This document shows, piece after piece, positions 8,066-16,232 of a DNA stretch of 64,000 nt. Below the pieces are notes generated by a model, which ran no database searches, had not been told where the DNA came from, and saw only the letters and a program-made list of their open reading frames with translations. Each line of letters begins with the position of its first letter. Within the stretch, counting starts at the first letter, position 1. The DNA is from JAGNHS01 sp964609695 (GTDB lineage: Bacteria; Bdellovibrionota; UBA2428): NCBI GenBank assembly GCA_964609695.1, contig CAZSSP010000003.1, forward strand, positions 1 to 64,000. Reading direction: 5' to 3'. The translations under genes were made by a program, and so were the position numbers.

Positions 8066-8811
8066 TAAGAGATTTTAGTTAAAACCTCATCCACATGGCC
8101 ATCAACTTTTACGGGTTGCCATACATGCTTTAAAACTCCGTTTGAAAAAAGAAATGTACTGCGGTCAACACCCCAGTATTTATTGCCCATGAATTCTTTT
8201 TCTTTCCAAACTTTAAAATGGTTTGCCAGAGTTTTTTCTGAGTCTGATAAAAGATCAAAATTGATTTGATATTTTTCAATAAATTTTTGGTGGCTTTCAG
8301 GAGAGTCTGGGCTGACGCCAACAACCACTGTGTCTTTGTCGACAATGCGATTTAAGTTGTCGCGAAAGTTGCAAGCTTCTTTGGTGCAACCAGGTGTGTC
8401 GTCTTTTGGGTAAAAATAGAGAAGAAGATTTTTCTTAGCGCTAGCCAATTCTTTAAGGCTAACTTTTTCGCCGCGTTGATTGACAACAGCAACGTCGGGC
8501 ACTGGAGAATCAAGAAGAGGGTGATTGTCGGGACTTAATACCGCTGCTTCTTTTGAAGCATTCTCTGTATTAGTTTTTACAATTTTTGCTTTAACTTTTT
8601 TTGGAGTAGTAGAAACTGCTTTAGTTTTGGCTTTTTTTATGACCTTTTTAGAGGTGACTTTTTTCTTCGCCGCTTTCTTAACTTTTTTAGCTTTTTTGTT
8701 AGCGACTTTTTTAACAACTTTTTTGCTAATCTTTTTGGTCTTTTTAGCTGTTGTTTTTTTTGCCTTCACTTTTTTCTTTGATTTTTTTGTTGTTTTCTTT
8801 TTTGTTGCCAT
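8065..8811 (-). CDS. Peroxiredoxin Q/Bcp with histone-H1-like lysine-rich N-terminal tail
   Basis: A 248-residue protein in two parts. Residues 1-80 are almost only Lys, Ala, Thr and Val, with KK-rich repeats resembling bacterial histone-H1-like proteins. Residues ~100-248 are a peroxiredoxin domain with the thiol-active site YPKDDTPGCTKEAC, in which the first Cys is the peroxidatic one and the second Cys, five residues later, the probable resolving one (PrxQ type). The enzyme reduces hydrogen peroxide or organic peroxides. The basic tail may bind nucleic acid or another polyanion. The start is secure: AAAGGAG lies 6-7 bases before ATG. The start region overlaps the ferredoxin gene end by 46 bases. 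Confidence 0.9.
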   Translation of the reverse strand: MATKKKTTKKSKKKVKAKKTTAKKTKKISKKVVKKVANKKAKKVKKAAKKKVTSKKVIKKAKTKAVSTTPKKVKAKIVKTNTENASKEAAVLSPDNHPLLDSPVPDVAVVNQRGEKVSLKELASAKKNLLLYFYPKDDTPGCTKEACNFRDNLNRIVDKDTVVVGVSPDSPESHQKFIEKYQINFDLLSDSEKTLANHFKVWKEKEFMGNKYWGVDRSTFLFSNGVLKHVWQPVKVDGHVDEVLTKIS

Positions 8812-9182
8812 ACTTGACTCCTTTGTAGGTGTTTTTCTCTTATCTTTCCCGCATCGGGTACAAAGACAGATGTATCGTCACCTAACAAGGCTTGGCAAGA
8901 TAATCTTTCATGGGTGATATGGTAGATATTTCCCAGGAGTGCAATTTCGGCAGCTTCAGGCGCTAGAAACGCCGAATCGAGATTTTCAAGAACTTTGATT
9001 TTACAGTCGGCACAGGAGGGGCTTCCTCCGCAGGTTTGTTGTATGACAACGTTGCAACGATGAGCAATTTGGTTAAGTTTTTCGCCATGGGCACCAGTTG
9101 TTTCCACCCGGCTTCCATTCTCCAAAACAAAAGTCACTTTATGGCGCAAAGCTTCTGACACGCTTCGATCATAAAACCCCAT
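8766..9182 (-). CDS. 2Fe-2S ferredoxin
   Basis: About 138 residues from the ATG at 9182; a TTG four codons upstream is an alternative start. The cluster ligands have the adrenodoxin/Isc-type spacing Cys-x5-Cys-x2-Cys-x35-Cys (TCGGSPSCADC then RLSCQA). It is a small electron carrier. The C-terminal ~20 residues (QQKRKQQKNQRKK) are very basic because the gene runs 46 bases into the lysine-rich start of the peroxiredoxin gene in another frame. As first gene of the operon it might supply electrons to the peroxiredoxin system, but that is inference. The divergent neighbour starts 44 bases away. Confidence 0.88.
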   Translation of the reverse strand: MGFYDRSVSEALRHKVTFVLENGSRVETTGAHGEKLNQIAHRCNVVIQQTCGGSPSCADCKIKVLENLDSAFLAPEAAEIALLGNIYHITHERLSCQALLGDDTSVFVPDAGKIREKHLQRSQVWQQKRKQQKNQRKK

Positions 9183-9226
9183 GGCCTTTAGCAAAAGCCT
9201 TATTTTTACTTTTCATTGGGTATACG

Positions 9227-10363
9227 ATGAAATTCATGAAATTAGCTCATTTTTGCTTGGTCTCCTTAACTTTCTTGATAGCCTGCAGCAGCCACGAAGT
9301 GTCTCGGGGGCCCAACCCATTTTTAAAACTATCTGAGCTTAGTTTTACTCAGGGTGAGTCAATGGGGCCTCGAGAGTTTAGACTCATTTTCCAGGGAAAC
9401 GTTAAGGGAGAGCTCGGAACTTGCGGTTGTGCCTTTAATCCAACCGGTGGAATCGATCGAAAATTGAATTTTTTAAAGTCTCAAAAGGGATCTTATTTAT
9501 ATTTAGATTCTGGTAATAGTTTTTTTGGAAGCCTTCAGCTTGAAAAGAAGGAATTGGCCAAGTCGATTCAGAAAGCCGTTGAAATCGCCAAAGCTCATCT
9601 TCGTTTAGGGGTGAGCCTTCAAAATGTTGGACGTTATGATTTGGTGGCTGGACTACAAAATTTAAAAAAAATCGCTTCTGAGGCTAAGTTAGAGTTGATC
9701 TCAAGCAATATTGTAGACGAAAAGGATGACTTTATATTTTTGCCGTTTAAAAATTACGTTTTAGACAATGGGCTTAATGTGAGTGTAGTTGGTTTTACCA
9801 ATCCTGCTCATGATGATCTTTCATTTGAAGGTTTTGCCATTAAAGCACCCGTCGAAAAATTAAAACTTCTATTGAGTAAAATTCCACAAGATCACCTCTT
9901 AGTTGTACTGAGTGATTTAACGCCTCTAGAGAATCAGCAATTGGCCTCTGAGATTTTTAGACCCCATGTGATTATAGGATCTTCGGGTTTTGAATCCTAT
10001 AAAATACCCCTGCAAGTGCATAATGGTATCCAACTTCAGGGTCTTCCATTGGGGCAAGAGTTAGGAATGCTGGAACTTATTTGGAAGTCCGACGCAGAGT
10101 CTTGGTTTAATCAAGGAGCCAAAGATCTTTATATTGCACGTTGGAATGATTTAGTTAGAGAAAGAAAGTATTTTTCAGAATTTCCAGATTCTGAAGAAAA
10201 ATCAAAAGAAATTGAAAAAAATGAAGCGGACTTTAAAGCACTTAGTAAAATATTACCAAAGGCGAACGAAATCTACATTCCCTTTAGAGCTAGAACATTT
10301 AGTATGGATGCCAGTTTGGCTCAGCCAAATGAGTTTACAAAGATAGTAAAAAAATGGAAGTAA
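9227..10363 (+). CDS. Lipoprotein related to UshA-like metallophosphoesterases, metal ligands degenerate
   Basis: About 378 residues from ATG 9227; the frame is open further upstream but that part overlaps the ferredoxin gene and lacks a signal. The signal MKFMKLAHFCLVSLTFLIAC has a good lipobox (LIAC), so it is probably a lipoprotein. The segments GNVKGELGTCGC, NPTGGIDRK, LDSGNSFFG, NVGRYDL and VGFTNP line up with the metallophosphatase domain of the UshA-like family that begins DxHG-x-L-x-PCGC. The usual metal ligands Asp and His are replaced here (GNVKG), so hydrolase activity is doubtful. It may be a binding or structural derivative. Confidence 0.7.
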   Translation: MKFMKLAHFCLVSLTFLIACSSHEVSRGPNPFLKLSELSFTQGESMGPREFRLIFQGNVKGELGTCGCAFNPTGGIDRKLNFLKSQKGSYLYLDSGNSFFGSLQLEKKELAKSIQKAVEIAKAHLRLGVSLQNVGRYDLVAGLQNLKKIASEAKLELISSNIVDEKDDFIFLPFKNYVLDNGLNVSVVGFTNPAHDDLSFEGFAIKAPVEKLKLLLSKIPQDHLLVVLSDLTPLENQQLASEIFRPHVIIGSSGFESYKIPLQVHNGIQLQGLPLGQELGMLELIWKSDAESWFNQGAKDLYIARWNDLVRERKYFSEFPDSEEKSKEIEKNEADFKALSKILPKANEIYIPFRARTFSMDASLAQPNEFTKIVKKWK

Positions 10364-10371
10364 GCTGCTTT

Positions 10372-12024
10372 TTAATGAAGCTTTTTGGCTAATGGAAAGC
10401 GCCAGCCCGATCCGAACGATCTAAATCTTGCTTTTAGGATGGGAGGAGATTGGTATCTTTTAAATTCCATTCTGTGTATGTAGGAAAAGATGTCTTTTCT
10501 TATTCCGTTTAACTCAATAAATTCTTGAAGCGTTTTATCGTTTTTAGAAAGTCCTGCTTCGAGGTAGAGGAAAAGCAAGCTATCTAGAATTTCATAGGAG
10601 GGGAGTGAATCTTGATCTTTTTGACCAGGCGAAAGTTCAGCACTGGGCGGACGAGTGAATATTTTTTCTGGGATTCGAATTCCTTTATGATCTTTTAAAT
10701 ATCGAGCCAAAGCGTAGACATCGCTTTTATAGAGATCGCCAATAGGGTTCAGAGCCCCGCAAAGGTCGCCATAAAGTGTTGAGTAACCCATGGCGAGTTC
10801 ACTCTTGTTTCCAGTGCTTATTAGAAGAGAATTTTCTTGGTTACTAATTGCCATGAGAATAATTCCTCTAACCCTGGCCTGGAGATTTTCATAGCTGAGG
10901 CCCTTCTCTATTAAAGAAAGTGACTGGCTAAGAGTTTTAACGGCTTCGGAAATAGAAATTTCTCTTAAAGATAGACCGAGATTTTTAGCAAGTTCAGAGG
11001 CGAGTTCTTTGGATTCAGTCGAGGTGATTTTGGAAGGGAGGCTAATCCCTAGTACGTTTTCGGCTCCGAGGGCTTCTTTGCAAAGAGCGGCCACGAGTGC
11101 TGAGTCCATTCCCCCAGATAGGCCAAGGTGAACTTTGTTAAAGCCAGATTTTTCTACATAATCTCGTATGCCCAAGCTTAAAGCCCTAAATAAAAATTCG
11201 ATATCTTCAATTTTTTTAGAAGCCTTTAGAGCTGGAGTAGTCTTTGTTGACCAATCAAAAATGAGAAGATCTTCTTGGAAATGTTCAGCATGAGCCATGA
11301 ATTGTCCATGGGCATCCATAGCAAAGGATCCACCATCAAAAAGAAGATCGTCTTGTCCTCCCACGCTGTCGGCATAGAATAAGGGTTTTTTGTATTTCTG
11401 AGCCAAAGAGGCAAAAAGTTTTTCGCGACGAGAGATTTTTCCCATATAAAAGGGCGAAGCCGACAAATTAATGAGGCAATCGCAGTTTTCAGCATTATTA
11501 AAAGGGTTGAATTTTTCAGGATAACTAATGCTTTGATTTAAGTTAAAAAATTCAGCTGAGTTCCAAGCATCCTCGCAAATACTAATGTGGAGTTTTAATC
11601 CGCGCCACTCAATTGGAGCTTGCGATTCGTTATAGGTTTGGAAAAAGCGGGTTTCTTCAAAAATGTCGTAATTGGGTAGTCTGACTTTCCGAATTGTTCC
11701 TAAACATTGCCCGCCTTCGAAAAGACTTGCAGAGTTGAAAAGTTTTTCATTGGGTTTTGAGGATTTTTCAGTATGTGAGATGAGTAACGCTACTTTAAGG
11801 CGTGCCGAGACTTCTTGAAGTTCTTTGAGGGCGTTTTGTTCTTCTTCAAGCAAGTCTGAAAGAGAAAGTAGGTCTTTGGGTGGATAGCCGATTAAGGGAA
11901 GTTCTGGCGTTATCAGTAAATCCACTTTGTTTTGGGCACAATCGTGGAGCGCTTTTTGAATTTTTTCCGCATTGTGTCTGATATCTGCGGATTTTGAGTT
12001 CAATTGTAGGATTGCCCAACGCAT
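10372..12024 (-). CDS. nadE: Glutamine-dependent NAD+ synthetase
   Basis: A 550-residue protein of normal length for the two-domain enzyme. The N-terminal nitrilase-type glutaminase domain has Glu in LITPELPL (about 41), Lys in TIRKVRLP (about 112) and Cys in ISICEDAW (about 149). The C-terminal ATP-pyrophosphatase domain has the P-loop GLSGGMDSALV (about 297-307) and STGNKSELAMGY. It converts deamido-NAD to NAD using glutamine and ATP in the cytoplasm. It is divergent from parB with 62 bases between starts and convergent with the lipoprotein at 9227-10363 (8 bases apart). Confidence 0.96.
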   Translation of the reverse strand: MRWAILQLNSKSADIRHNAEKIQKALHDCAQNKVDLLITPELPLIGYPPKDLLSLSDLLEEEQNALKELQEVSARLKVALLISHTEKSSKPNEKLFNSASLFEGGQCLGTIRKVRLPNYDIFEETRFFQTYNESQAPIEWRGLKLHISICEDAWNSAEFFNLNQSISYPEKFNPFNNAENCDCLINLSASPFYMGKISRREKLFASLAQKYKKPLFYADSVGGQDDLLFDGGSFAMDAHGQFMAHAEHFQEDLLIFDWSTKTTPALKASKKIEDIEFLFRALSLGIRDYVEKSGFNKVHLGLSGGMDSALVAALCKEALGAENVLGISLPSKITSTESKELASELAKNLGLSLREISISEAVKTLSQSLSLIEKGLSYENLQARVRGIILMAISNQENSLLISTGNKSELAMGYSTLYGDLCGALNPIGDLYKSDVYALARYLKDHKGIRIPEKIFTRPPSAELSPGQKDQDSLPSYEILDSLLFLYLEAGLSKNDKTLQEFIELNGIRKDIFSYIHRMEFKRYQSPPILKARFRSFGSGWRFPLAKKLH

Positions 12025-12052
12025 ATCATGCGTTTTCTATCAGATCTTGCAT

Positions 12053-12080
12053 TTGCTTGCTGTAAAAAATTCGTTACACT
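12053..12080 (+). promoter_or_regulatory. Promoter of parB, probably leaderless
   Basis: TTGCTT (12053-12058), a 16-base spacer and TACACT (12075-12080). The -10 ends 6 bases before the ATG at 12087, so transcription would start at or beside the A of the start codon. No Shine-Dalgarno is present. Read from sequence; activity inferred. Confidence 0.5.
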
Positions 12081-12086
12081 TCAAGT

Positions 12087-13169
12087 ATGGGCGAAATCAA
12101 TTCCGATGCTTCTTCTGGGCTTTCTTTTAAGGGTTCACTTTCAGAACTAAGAGGTTTGCTTACAAACAACATAGCTAAAGGAATTGTGAATGTTGTTTCC
12201 TCAATAGAGCAAAAAGTTGGAGAAGCCATTCAGGACAATCAGAATTCTCCTGAGGGAAGCACACGTCTAATTCCTATTGAAAAAATAGTGCCTTGTCCTA
12301 CGCAGCCAAGGCAAGTCTTCGATGCTCAATCCTTAGAGCAATTATCCATGACCATGAAAGAGATGGGTCAGGCTCAGGCCATTACGGTGAGACCTGCTGG
12401 CGATAAATATGAAATCATTTCTGGAGAACGTCGTTATCGTGCGGCGAAATTAGCAGGTTTGCCACATTTACATTGTTTAGTGAAGGAAGTGGATAATAAA
12501 GACGCTCGCTTGTTGTCGTTGGTCGAAAATCTACAGCGGGATGATTTACTTCCCATCGAAGAGGCTCATTTTTTAAAAAGAGTTCTACAAGATCATAGTG
12601 ATTTGAACTTAGATAAATTGGCTCGAATGTTGGGATCGCACAAGAGTACATTAAGTGAGAAAATTCAGTTAACTGAGGTTCCTGAGCCTATCCAGAAAAT
12701 GCTTTATAATAAGGATTGTCATTTTACGCATCGCCATTGGAGAGTCATTTCCAGAGTTAAAGATCAGGCCGTGGCAACGGATTTGTGTTTAAAAACTATC
12801 CAAGAAAAATTGTCGGTGGCAGAGCTTGAGAGAGCTTTGAATTCATTGGGGGTTAAAAAAGCTTCCAGAAATCCTCGAAGTGGTGCTGAGCAATTGAGTT
12901 TTGAAGATGTTCGTTTGTTTGAATCCAAGGGCAGTTTTTTAAAGTTACGCTCACTTCATTGTAATATGGCTGAAGTGTTGCCAGAGGTAAAAGATAAAAT
13001 AATTCAAGAGCTTGAGCGTGCCTTGGTCTTTTTAAAATCAGATCAAAGTGCATTGAATCCGACTCAGGCAGTTTCGACACCTCAAAGTGTGGCGCCCGCT
13101 TTAGAGCGAATTCAAAAGGCTGCCGCAGAGGCCGCTTCTATAATGTCTGAAGAATCTCAGCCTAGTTGA
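12087..13169 (+). CDS. ParB/Spo0J-family DNA-binding protein (no adjacent parA)
   Basis: A 360-residue protein. After a ~60-residue N-terminal extension come the ParB N-domain motifs IVPCPTQPR (about 69-77) and GERRYRAA (about 112-119, the CTP-binding box), ENLQRDDLLPIEEA (about 148-161), then a helix-turn-helix region around LDKLARMLGSHKSTLSEKI (about 175-193). The C-terminus is Ala/Glu-rich. ParB proteins load on parS sites as CTP-dependent clamps for chromosome segregation. The neighbours are nadE and a GYF_2 protein; no ParA ATPase lies in the window, so this could be an orphan paralogue rather than the main chromosomal ParB. Confidence 0.88.
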   Translation: MGEINSDASSGLSFKGSLSELRGLLTNNIAKGIVNVVSSIEQKVGEAIQDNQNSPEGSTRLIPIEKIVPCPTQPRQVFDAQSLEQLSMTMKEMGQAQAITVRPAGDKYEIISGERRYRAAKLAGLPHLHCLVKEVDNKDARLLSLVENLQRDDLLPIEEAHFLKRVLQDHSDLNLDKLARMLGSHKSTLSEKIQLTEVPEPIQKMLYNKDCHFTHRHWRVISRVKDQAVATDLCLKTIQEKLSVAELERALNSLGVKKASRNPRSGAEQLSFEDVRLFESKGSFLKLRSLHCNMAEVLPEVKDKIIQELERALVFLKSDQSALNPTQAVSTPQSVAPALERIQKAAAEAASIMSEESQPS

Positions 13170-13289
13170 GAAATAGTTAATTGAAGATCTTGATAGAACC
13201 CTTCCGTACTTAATTTAACGCGCAAGGTTAATTTTGAGATTTGTCTATAAAAGCTTAAGTTTTCATGAAGAATCCCGATCTAAAGAGTA

Positions 13290-14111
13290 ATGGGCGCCTT
13301 GTCGATTTTAAAAAATCAAGTTGAGCAACAACATGAAAGCTTTTGGTTTTATGTTAAAAACGAATCCTCTTATGGGCCCTTTTCTCATTCTGAAATTGAA
13401 AACTTTATAAGTGAAGGAAAACTTTCTTCAGGCGATTTTTGTTGGCGTCAGGGCTTCGATGAATGGAGATCGTTATCTTCCACACAAGAATTTTCTGATA
13501 AATTTTCACCTCAGCAGGCGGCTATCCTTTATCCAAAAATAGACGTGCCCAGTAAATTAGAGCTTAGCATTGTTAGTGATTTGCAAAAGAAAGAAGAAAG
13601 AACTCAAAAGAAGGTCACAGTTCAATTAGCCAAATCTAAAAAATATTACTTTTCACTCTATGAGTGGACCATTGCCCTCTTATTTTCTATTGGATTAGCG
13701 TATCTTTCGGTGACATTTGCTTTAAACGAAGTTCGAAAAGGTTTCTTAGTAAAAACTCTACAAAGTCAGATGGGCGTACTTCATTTTTTGGGAGAGCTTA
13801 ATTCTTCTGGCGAAATTTCGACAAAACACCTTAATCCTCTTTTTAGTGCACCTGGGGCCATGGATTATCCGTTTTCGTTGGCAGTTGATCTAGTTGATTA
13901 TCCCCGGGAGCATAATCAAGGTGAAAAATCCTTTGTGGTGGGTGATTATACCGTTCAGAGCCAAGAGTCCTTGCTTCAGAAACATGAATTTATCGATCAC
14001 ATTGATCCAGTTTATCACCATCCCTATGAGGTTCATGGTGAATTATTCCTTAATCGCCCTCGAGAAATACTTGTAAACAATCCAGGTTCTCCGTTAATAT
14101 TTTCTCATTGA
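13290..14111 (+). CDS. GYF_2-domain single-pass membrane protein
   Basis: A 273-residue protein. Residues ~17-65 match the GYF_2 (DUF4339) fold: FWFYVKNESSYGPFS followed by EIENFI, a W in CWRQGFDEW and a closing RSL. A charged linker leads to one transmembrane segment (about 124-146), and the last ~125 residues would be extracytoplasmic. GYF domains usually bind proline-rich peptides. The gene overlaps the start of 14108-14905 by 4 bases, so the two are probably co-translated. The start is ATG with only a weak upstream AAGAG. Function unknown. Confidence 0.78.
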   Translation: MGALSILKNQVEQQHESFWFYVKNESSYGPFSHSEIENFISEGKLSSGDFCWRQGFDEWRSLSSTQEFSDKFSPQQAAILYPKIDVPSKLELSIVSDLQKKEERTQKKVTVQLAKSKKYYFSLYEWTIALLFSIGLAYLSVTFALNEVRKGFLVKTLQSQMGVLHFLGELNSSGEISTKHLNPLFSAPGAMDYPFSLAVDLVDYPREHNQGEKSFVVGDYTVQSQESLLQKHEFIDHIDPVYHHPYEVHGELFLNRPREILVNNPGSPLIFSH

Positions 14112-14905
14112 GATCATTTAATACAGCGACATTGAGTCTATTTTTCTTATTTTTCGTATCTTCAGCTTTTTCGCAGGATGATTTGGATCCCAAGAGCTTA
14201 TCGGATTCTTCTAAGAATAAAGGAAACACTAAATCGACTATTGAAATAAAAGGCGGGGGGTCTAAGCCTCGTATCAATATTGATCAAGTGAAAAAGGAAT
14301 TTGAACCTCCACCCAAAGAAATTCCTATTCCTCGAAATCTACGAGCGCAACATTGGCCACGATTTACCGGTGGCCTTTGGTTAAATTATTCAAACCAAGG
14401 AATCGCGAGACCTCTTGTGAAAGCTTCGCAAGATAATGTTCTCATGAATAATTCTACCGAGAGAGCTTGGGGCTTTGGGGGCCAGTTAGATTTTTCTGCA
14501 GAGGGTGAAAGTGATCAGGCCATAAGGGGTCGAGTGGGTTTTATGAAATCCGCTGTTCAAGCGCAATCAGCAATAAATAATCAATACCCAAATGCTTCGT
14601 TTGAAAATCGTGTGAATATATTTCATTTGTCGGCCATTCATCGTTGGAGATATTTGTCTGCCGAAGACGTGGGTCATCTTTGGTTTGGTTGGGGCGGACA
14701 AATGAATTACGCATTTTCATCAACTCGTATTCGCGCGGCGTCGGGAAGTCCGCGAAGTAAGCTCAATGGAAGTTATGCGTTTAATCTTTTACTGGCTATG
14801 GGAACAGATTTTCCGATTTCAGATCTTGAGGACATTTGTTTTGAAGTCCAATACTTACCCTCTAAAGCCTTCGCCATGTTCTTTGGATTTAGAAGTAGTT
14901 TGTAA
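14108..14905 (+). CDS. Predicted secreted/outer-membrane protein
   Basis: A 265-residue protein starting with TTG that overlaps the stop of the upstream GYF_2 gene by 4 bases (ATTGA arrangement). The N-terminus RSFNTATLSLFFLFFVSSAFS is a signal peptide with likely cleavage before QDDLD. A Lys/Pro-rich linker (to about residue 75) follows, then beta-strand-like segments (FTGGLWLNYS, WGFGGQLDFS, LWFGWGGQMNYAFS, FNLLLAMGTDF). It ends ...MFFGFRSSL. A small barrel or periplasmic beta protein is inferred; no family is recognised. Confidence 0.7.
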   Translation: MRSFNTATLSLFFLFFVSSAFSQDDLDPKSLSDSSKNKGNTKSTIEIKGGGSKPRINIDQVKKEFEPPPKEIPIPRNLRAQHWPRFTGGLWLNYSNQGIARPLVKASQDNVLMNNSTERAWGFGGQLDFSAEGESDQAIRGRVGFMKSAVQAQSAINNQYPNASFENRVNIFHLSAIHRWRYLSAEDVGHLWFGWGGQMNYAFSSTRIRAASGSPRSKLNGSYAFNLLLAMGTDFPISDLEDICFEVQYLPSKAFAMFFGFRSSL

Positions 14906-14964
14906 GGGGTCTTAGCTCATAATTTGATACTCGGCCCAGCGGAAAACTGCTATAAGTGCGCTCA

Positions 14965-16137
14965 ATGAAAAGCCCCCTTTTGGATAATCCTTTTGTATTG
15001 GCACCTATGGCCGGTATAACGGACATGCCTTTTCGTCGATTGATGAAAAAAATGGGTGCAGGTTGTGTGATTTCTGAATTTGTTTCGGCCCATGCCGTAG
15101 TTCAGCAAAAAAAGAAAAAAAGTCGATATCTTAATTTTCACCAAGATGAGCGCCCAGTAGGGATTCAGCTTTTTGGTGGCCATGAAGACATTTTGGTTGA
15201 AGCCTCTAAAATTTTAGAACAGTTGGGTGTGGATTTCGTTGATATTAATTTTGGATGTCCTGTTCCGAAGGTCACAAAAAGTGGGGGCGGTTCAGCTTGG
15301 TTGTGTCACCCGATAGAACTTTCAAAACTATTAGTGAGAGTTAAAGCTGCAATTAAAATTCCTTTAACTATAAAAATTAGAACAGGATGGGATGAGAATT
15401 CTATCAATGCAAAAGAAATTGTTAAAATAGCCAGTGATGCGGGAGTGCATTGGGTGGCTGTTCATGGACGAACTCGAGCTCAGGGTTATTCTGGAAATGC
15501 CAATTGGAATTTTCTTTCTGAGTTAGCCAGCGAAAGCCCTATTCCCATCATAGGAAATGGAGATATCGTCAACGGTGCTCAAGCTGCAGCTCGATATGTT
15601 TCTTCTGGATGTCATGGCGTTATGATTGGTAGAGGGGCTCTAAAAAATCCTTGGATATTTTTGGAAGCTGTAGAAGCCCTCAAGCGTTTTGATGAAATTA
15701 AAAATGAAGAAAAAGAAGCTTATGCAGAAGCTGTGTTGACTGAGTATCAAATGCCCTCAGCAGGTGAACTCGGTGCTGGTCAAGAATATTACAATCGAAA
15801 AGTAAAAAGAATGCAGCCGATTCCAGTTAATTTTGTTGCAGATTGGGTGAGAATAAGGGCTGATCGCGATGTGATGGCGCTTATAAATTTGCATCTTTCA
15901 CTTTTACGAGAAGTTTATAACGAAGAAAGAGTGGAATTTTCATTTAGAAAGTTCTTAGCTTGGTATGCGGCTGGTTATCCTGGGGCTCATCAATTTCGAA
16001 AATTTATTTTCACGACTCAAGATTTTTCGCTCGTTGTCGCTCGTGCTTTTGAGTATTTTGAAGAGATAAAGTCATTAGGGCAAAAAGCTGACGCTCACAG
16101 AGAAGCGGCTCCGGTGCTTATGTCCGGTCATGGCTAA
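14965..16137 (+). CDS. dus: tRNA-dihydrouridine synthase (Dus family)
   Basis: About 390 residues from ATG 14965; an in-frame GTG at 14956 is an alternative. FMN-dependent Dus motifs are seen: LAPMAGITDMPFRRL (about 14-28), INFGCPVPKV with the catalytic Cys (about 98-107), KIRTGWD (about 137), VHGRTRAQGYSG (about 169-180), IGNGDI (about 203) and MIGRGALKNPWIF (about 223-235). It reduces uridine to dihydrouridine in tRNA. Between the last FMN motif and the C-terminal helical domain there is an extra acidic segment of about 60 residues (KNEEKEAYAEAV... to about 300). A TATAAG box 8 bases upstream of ATG may be a -10. Confidence 0.93.
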   Translation: MKSPLLDNPFVLAPMAGITDMPFRRLMKKMGAGCVISEFVSAHAVVQQKKKKSRYLNFHQDERPVGIQLFGGHEDILVEASKILEQLGVDFVDINFGCPVPKVTKSGGGSAWLCHPIELSKLLVRVKAAIKIPLTIKIRTGWDENSINAKEIVKIASDAGVHWVAVHGRTRAQGYSGNANWNFLSELASESPIPIIGNGDIVNGAQAAARYVSSGCHGVMIGRGALKNPWIFLEAVEALKRFDEIKNEEKEAYAEAVLTEYQMPSAGELGAGQEYYNRKVKRMQPIPVNFVADWVRIRADRDVMALINLHLSLLREVYNEERVEFSFRKFLAWYAAGYPGAHQFRKFIFTTQDFSLVVARAFEYFEEIKSLGQKADAHREAAPVLMSGHG

Positions 16138-16193
16138 AATCTGTCAATTTCCCGCGACTATTGTTACGTAGCATATTTTTGTCGCGCGCAAAA

Positions 16194-16222
16194 TTTAGCT
16201 CATCTTTAATTCCCGTTACAAT
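16194..16222 (+). promoter_or_regulatory. Candidate promoter of the AsmA-like gene
   Basis: TTTAGC (16194-16199), a 17-base spacer and TACAAT (16217-16222), 10 bases before the ATG at 16233. The -10 is a good match and the -35 is poor. A start site at the usual distance leaves a leader of only a few bases, although GTAAGAGA could serve as a weak ribosome site. Confidence 0.4.
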
Positions 16223-16232
16223 GTAAGAGAAC

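Noticed and set aside
8525..8917. A 130-residue open frame on the plus strand, very rich in Phe and Leu
   Set aside because: It is the antisense of the lysine-codon-rich peroxiredoxin tail (AAA/AAG reads as TTT/CTT), so its apparent hydrophobicity is an artefact.
9098..9226. Upstream extension of the UshA-like lipoprotein
   Set aside because: It lies over the ferredoxin gene on the other strand and would bury the lipoprotein signal; ATG 9227 gives a normal lipobox signal.
16157..16189. CGCGAC...GTCGCG inverted repeat upstream of the AsmA-like gene
   Set aside because: Only six base pairs with a loop of more than 20 bases; such a match is expected by chance and no second copy was noticed.
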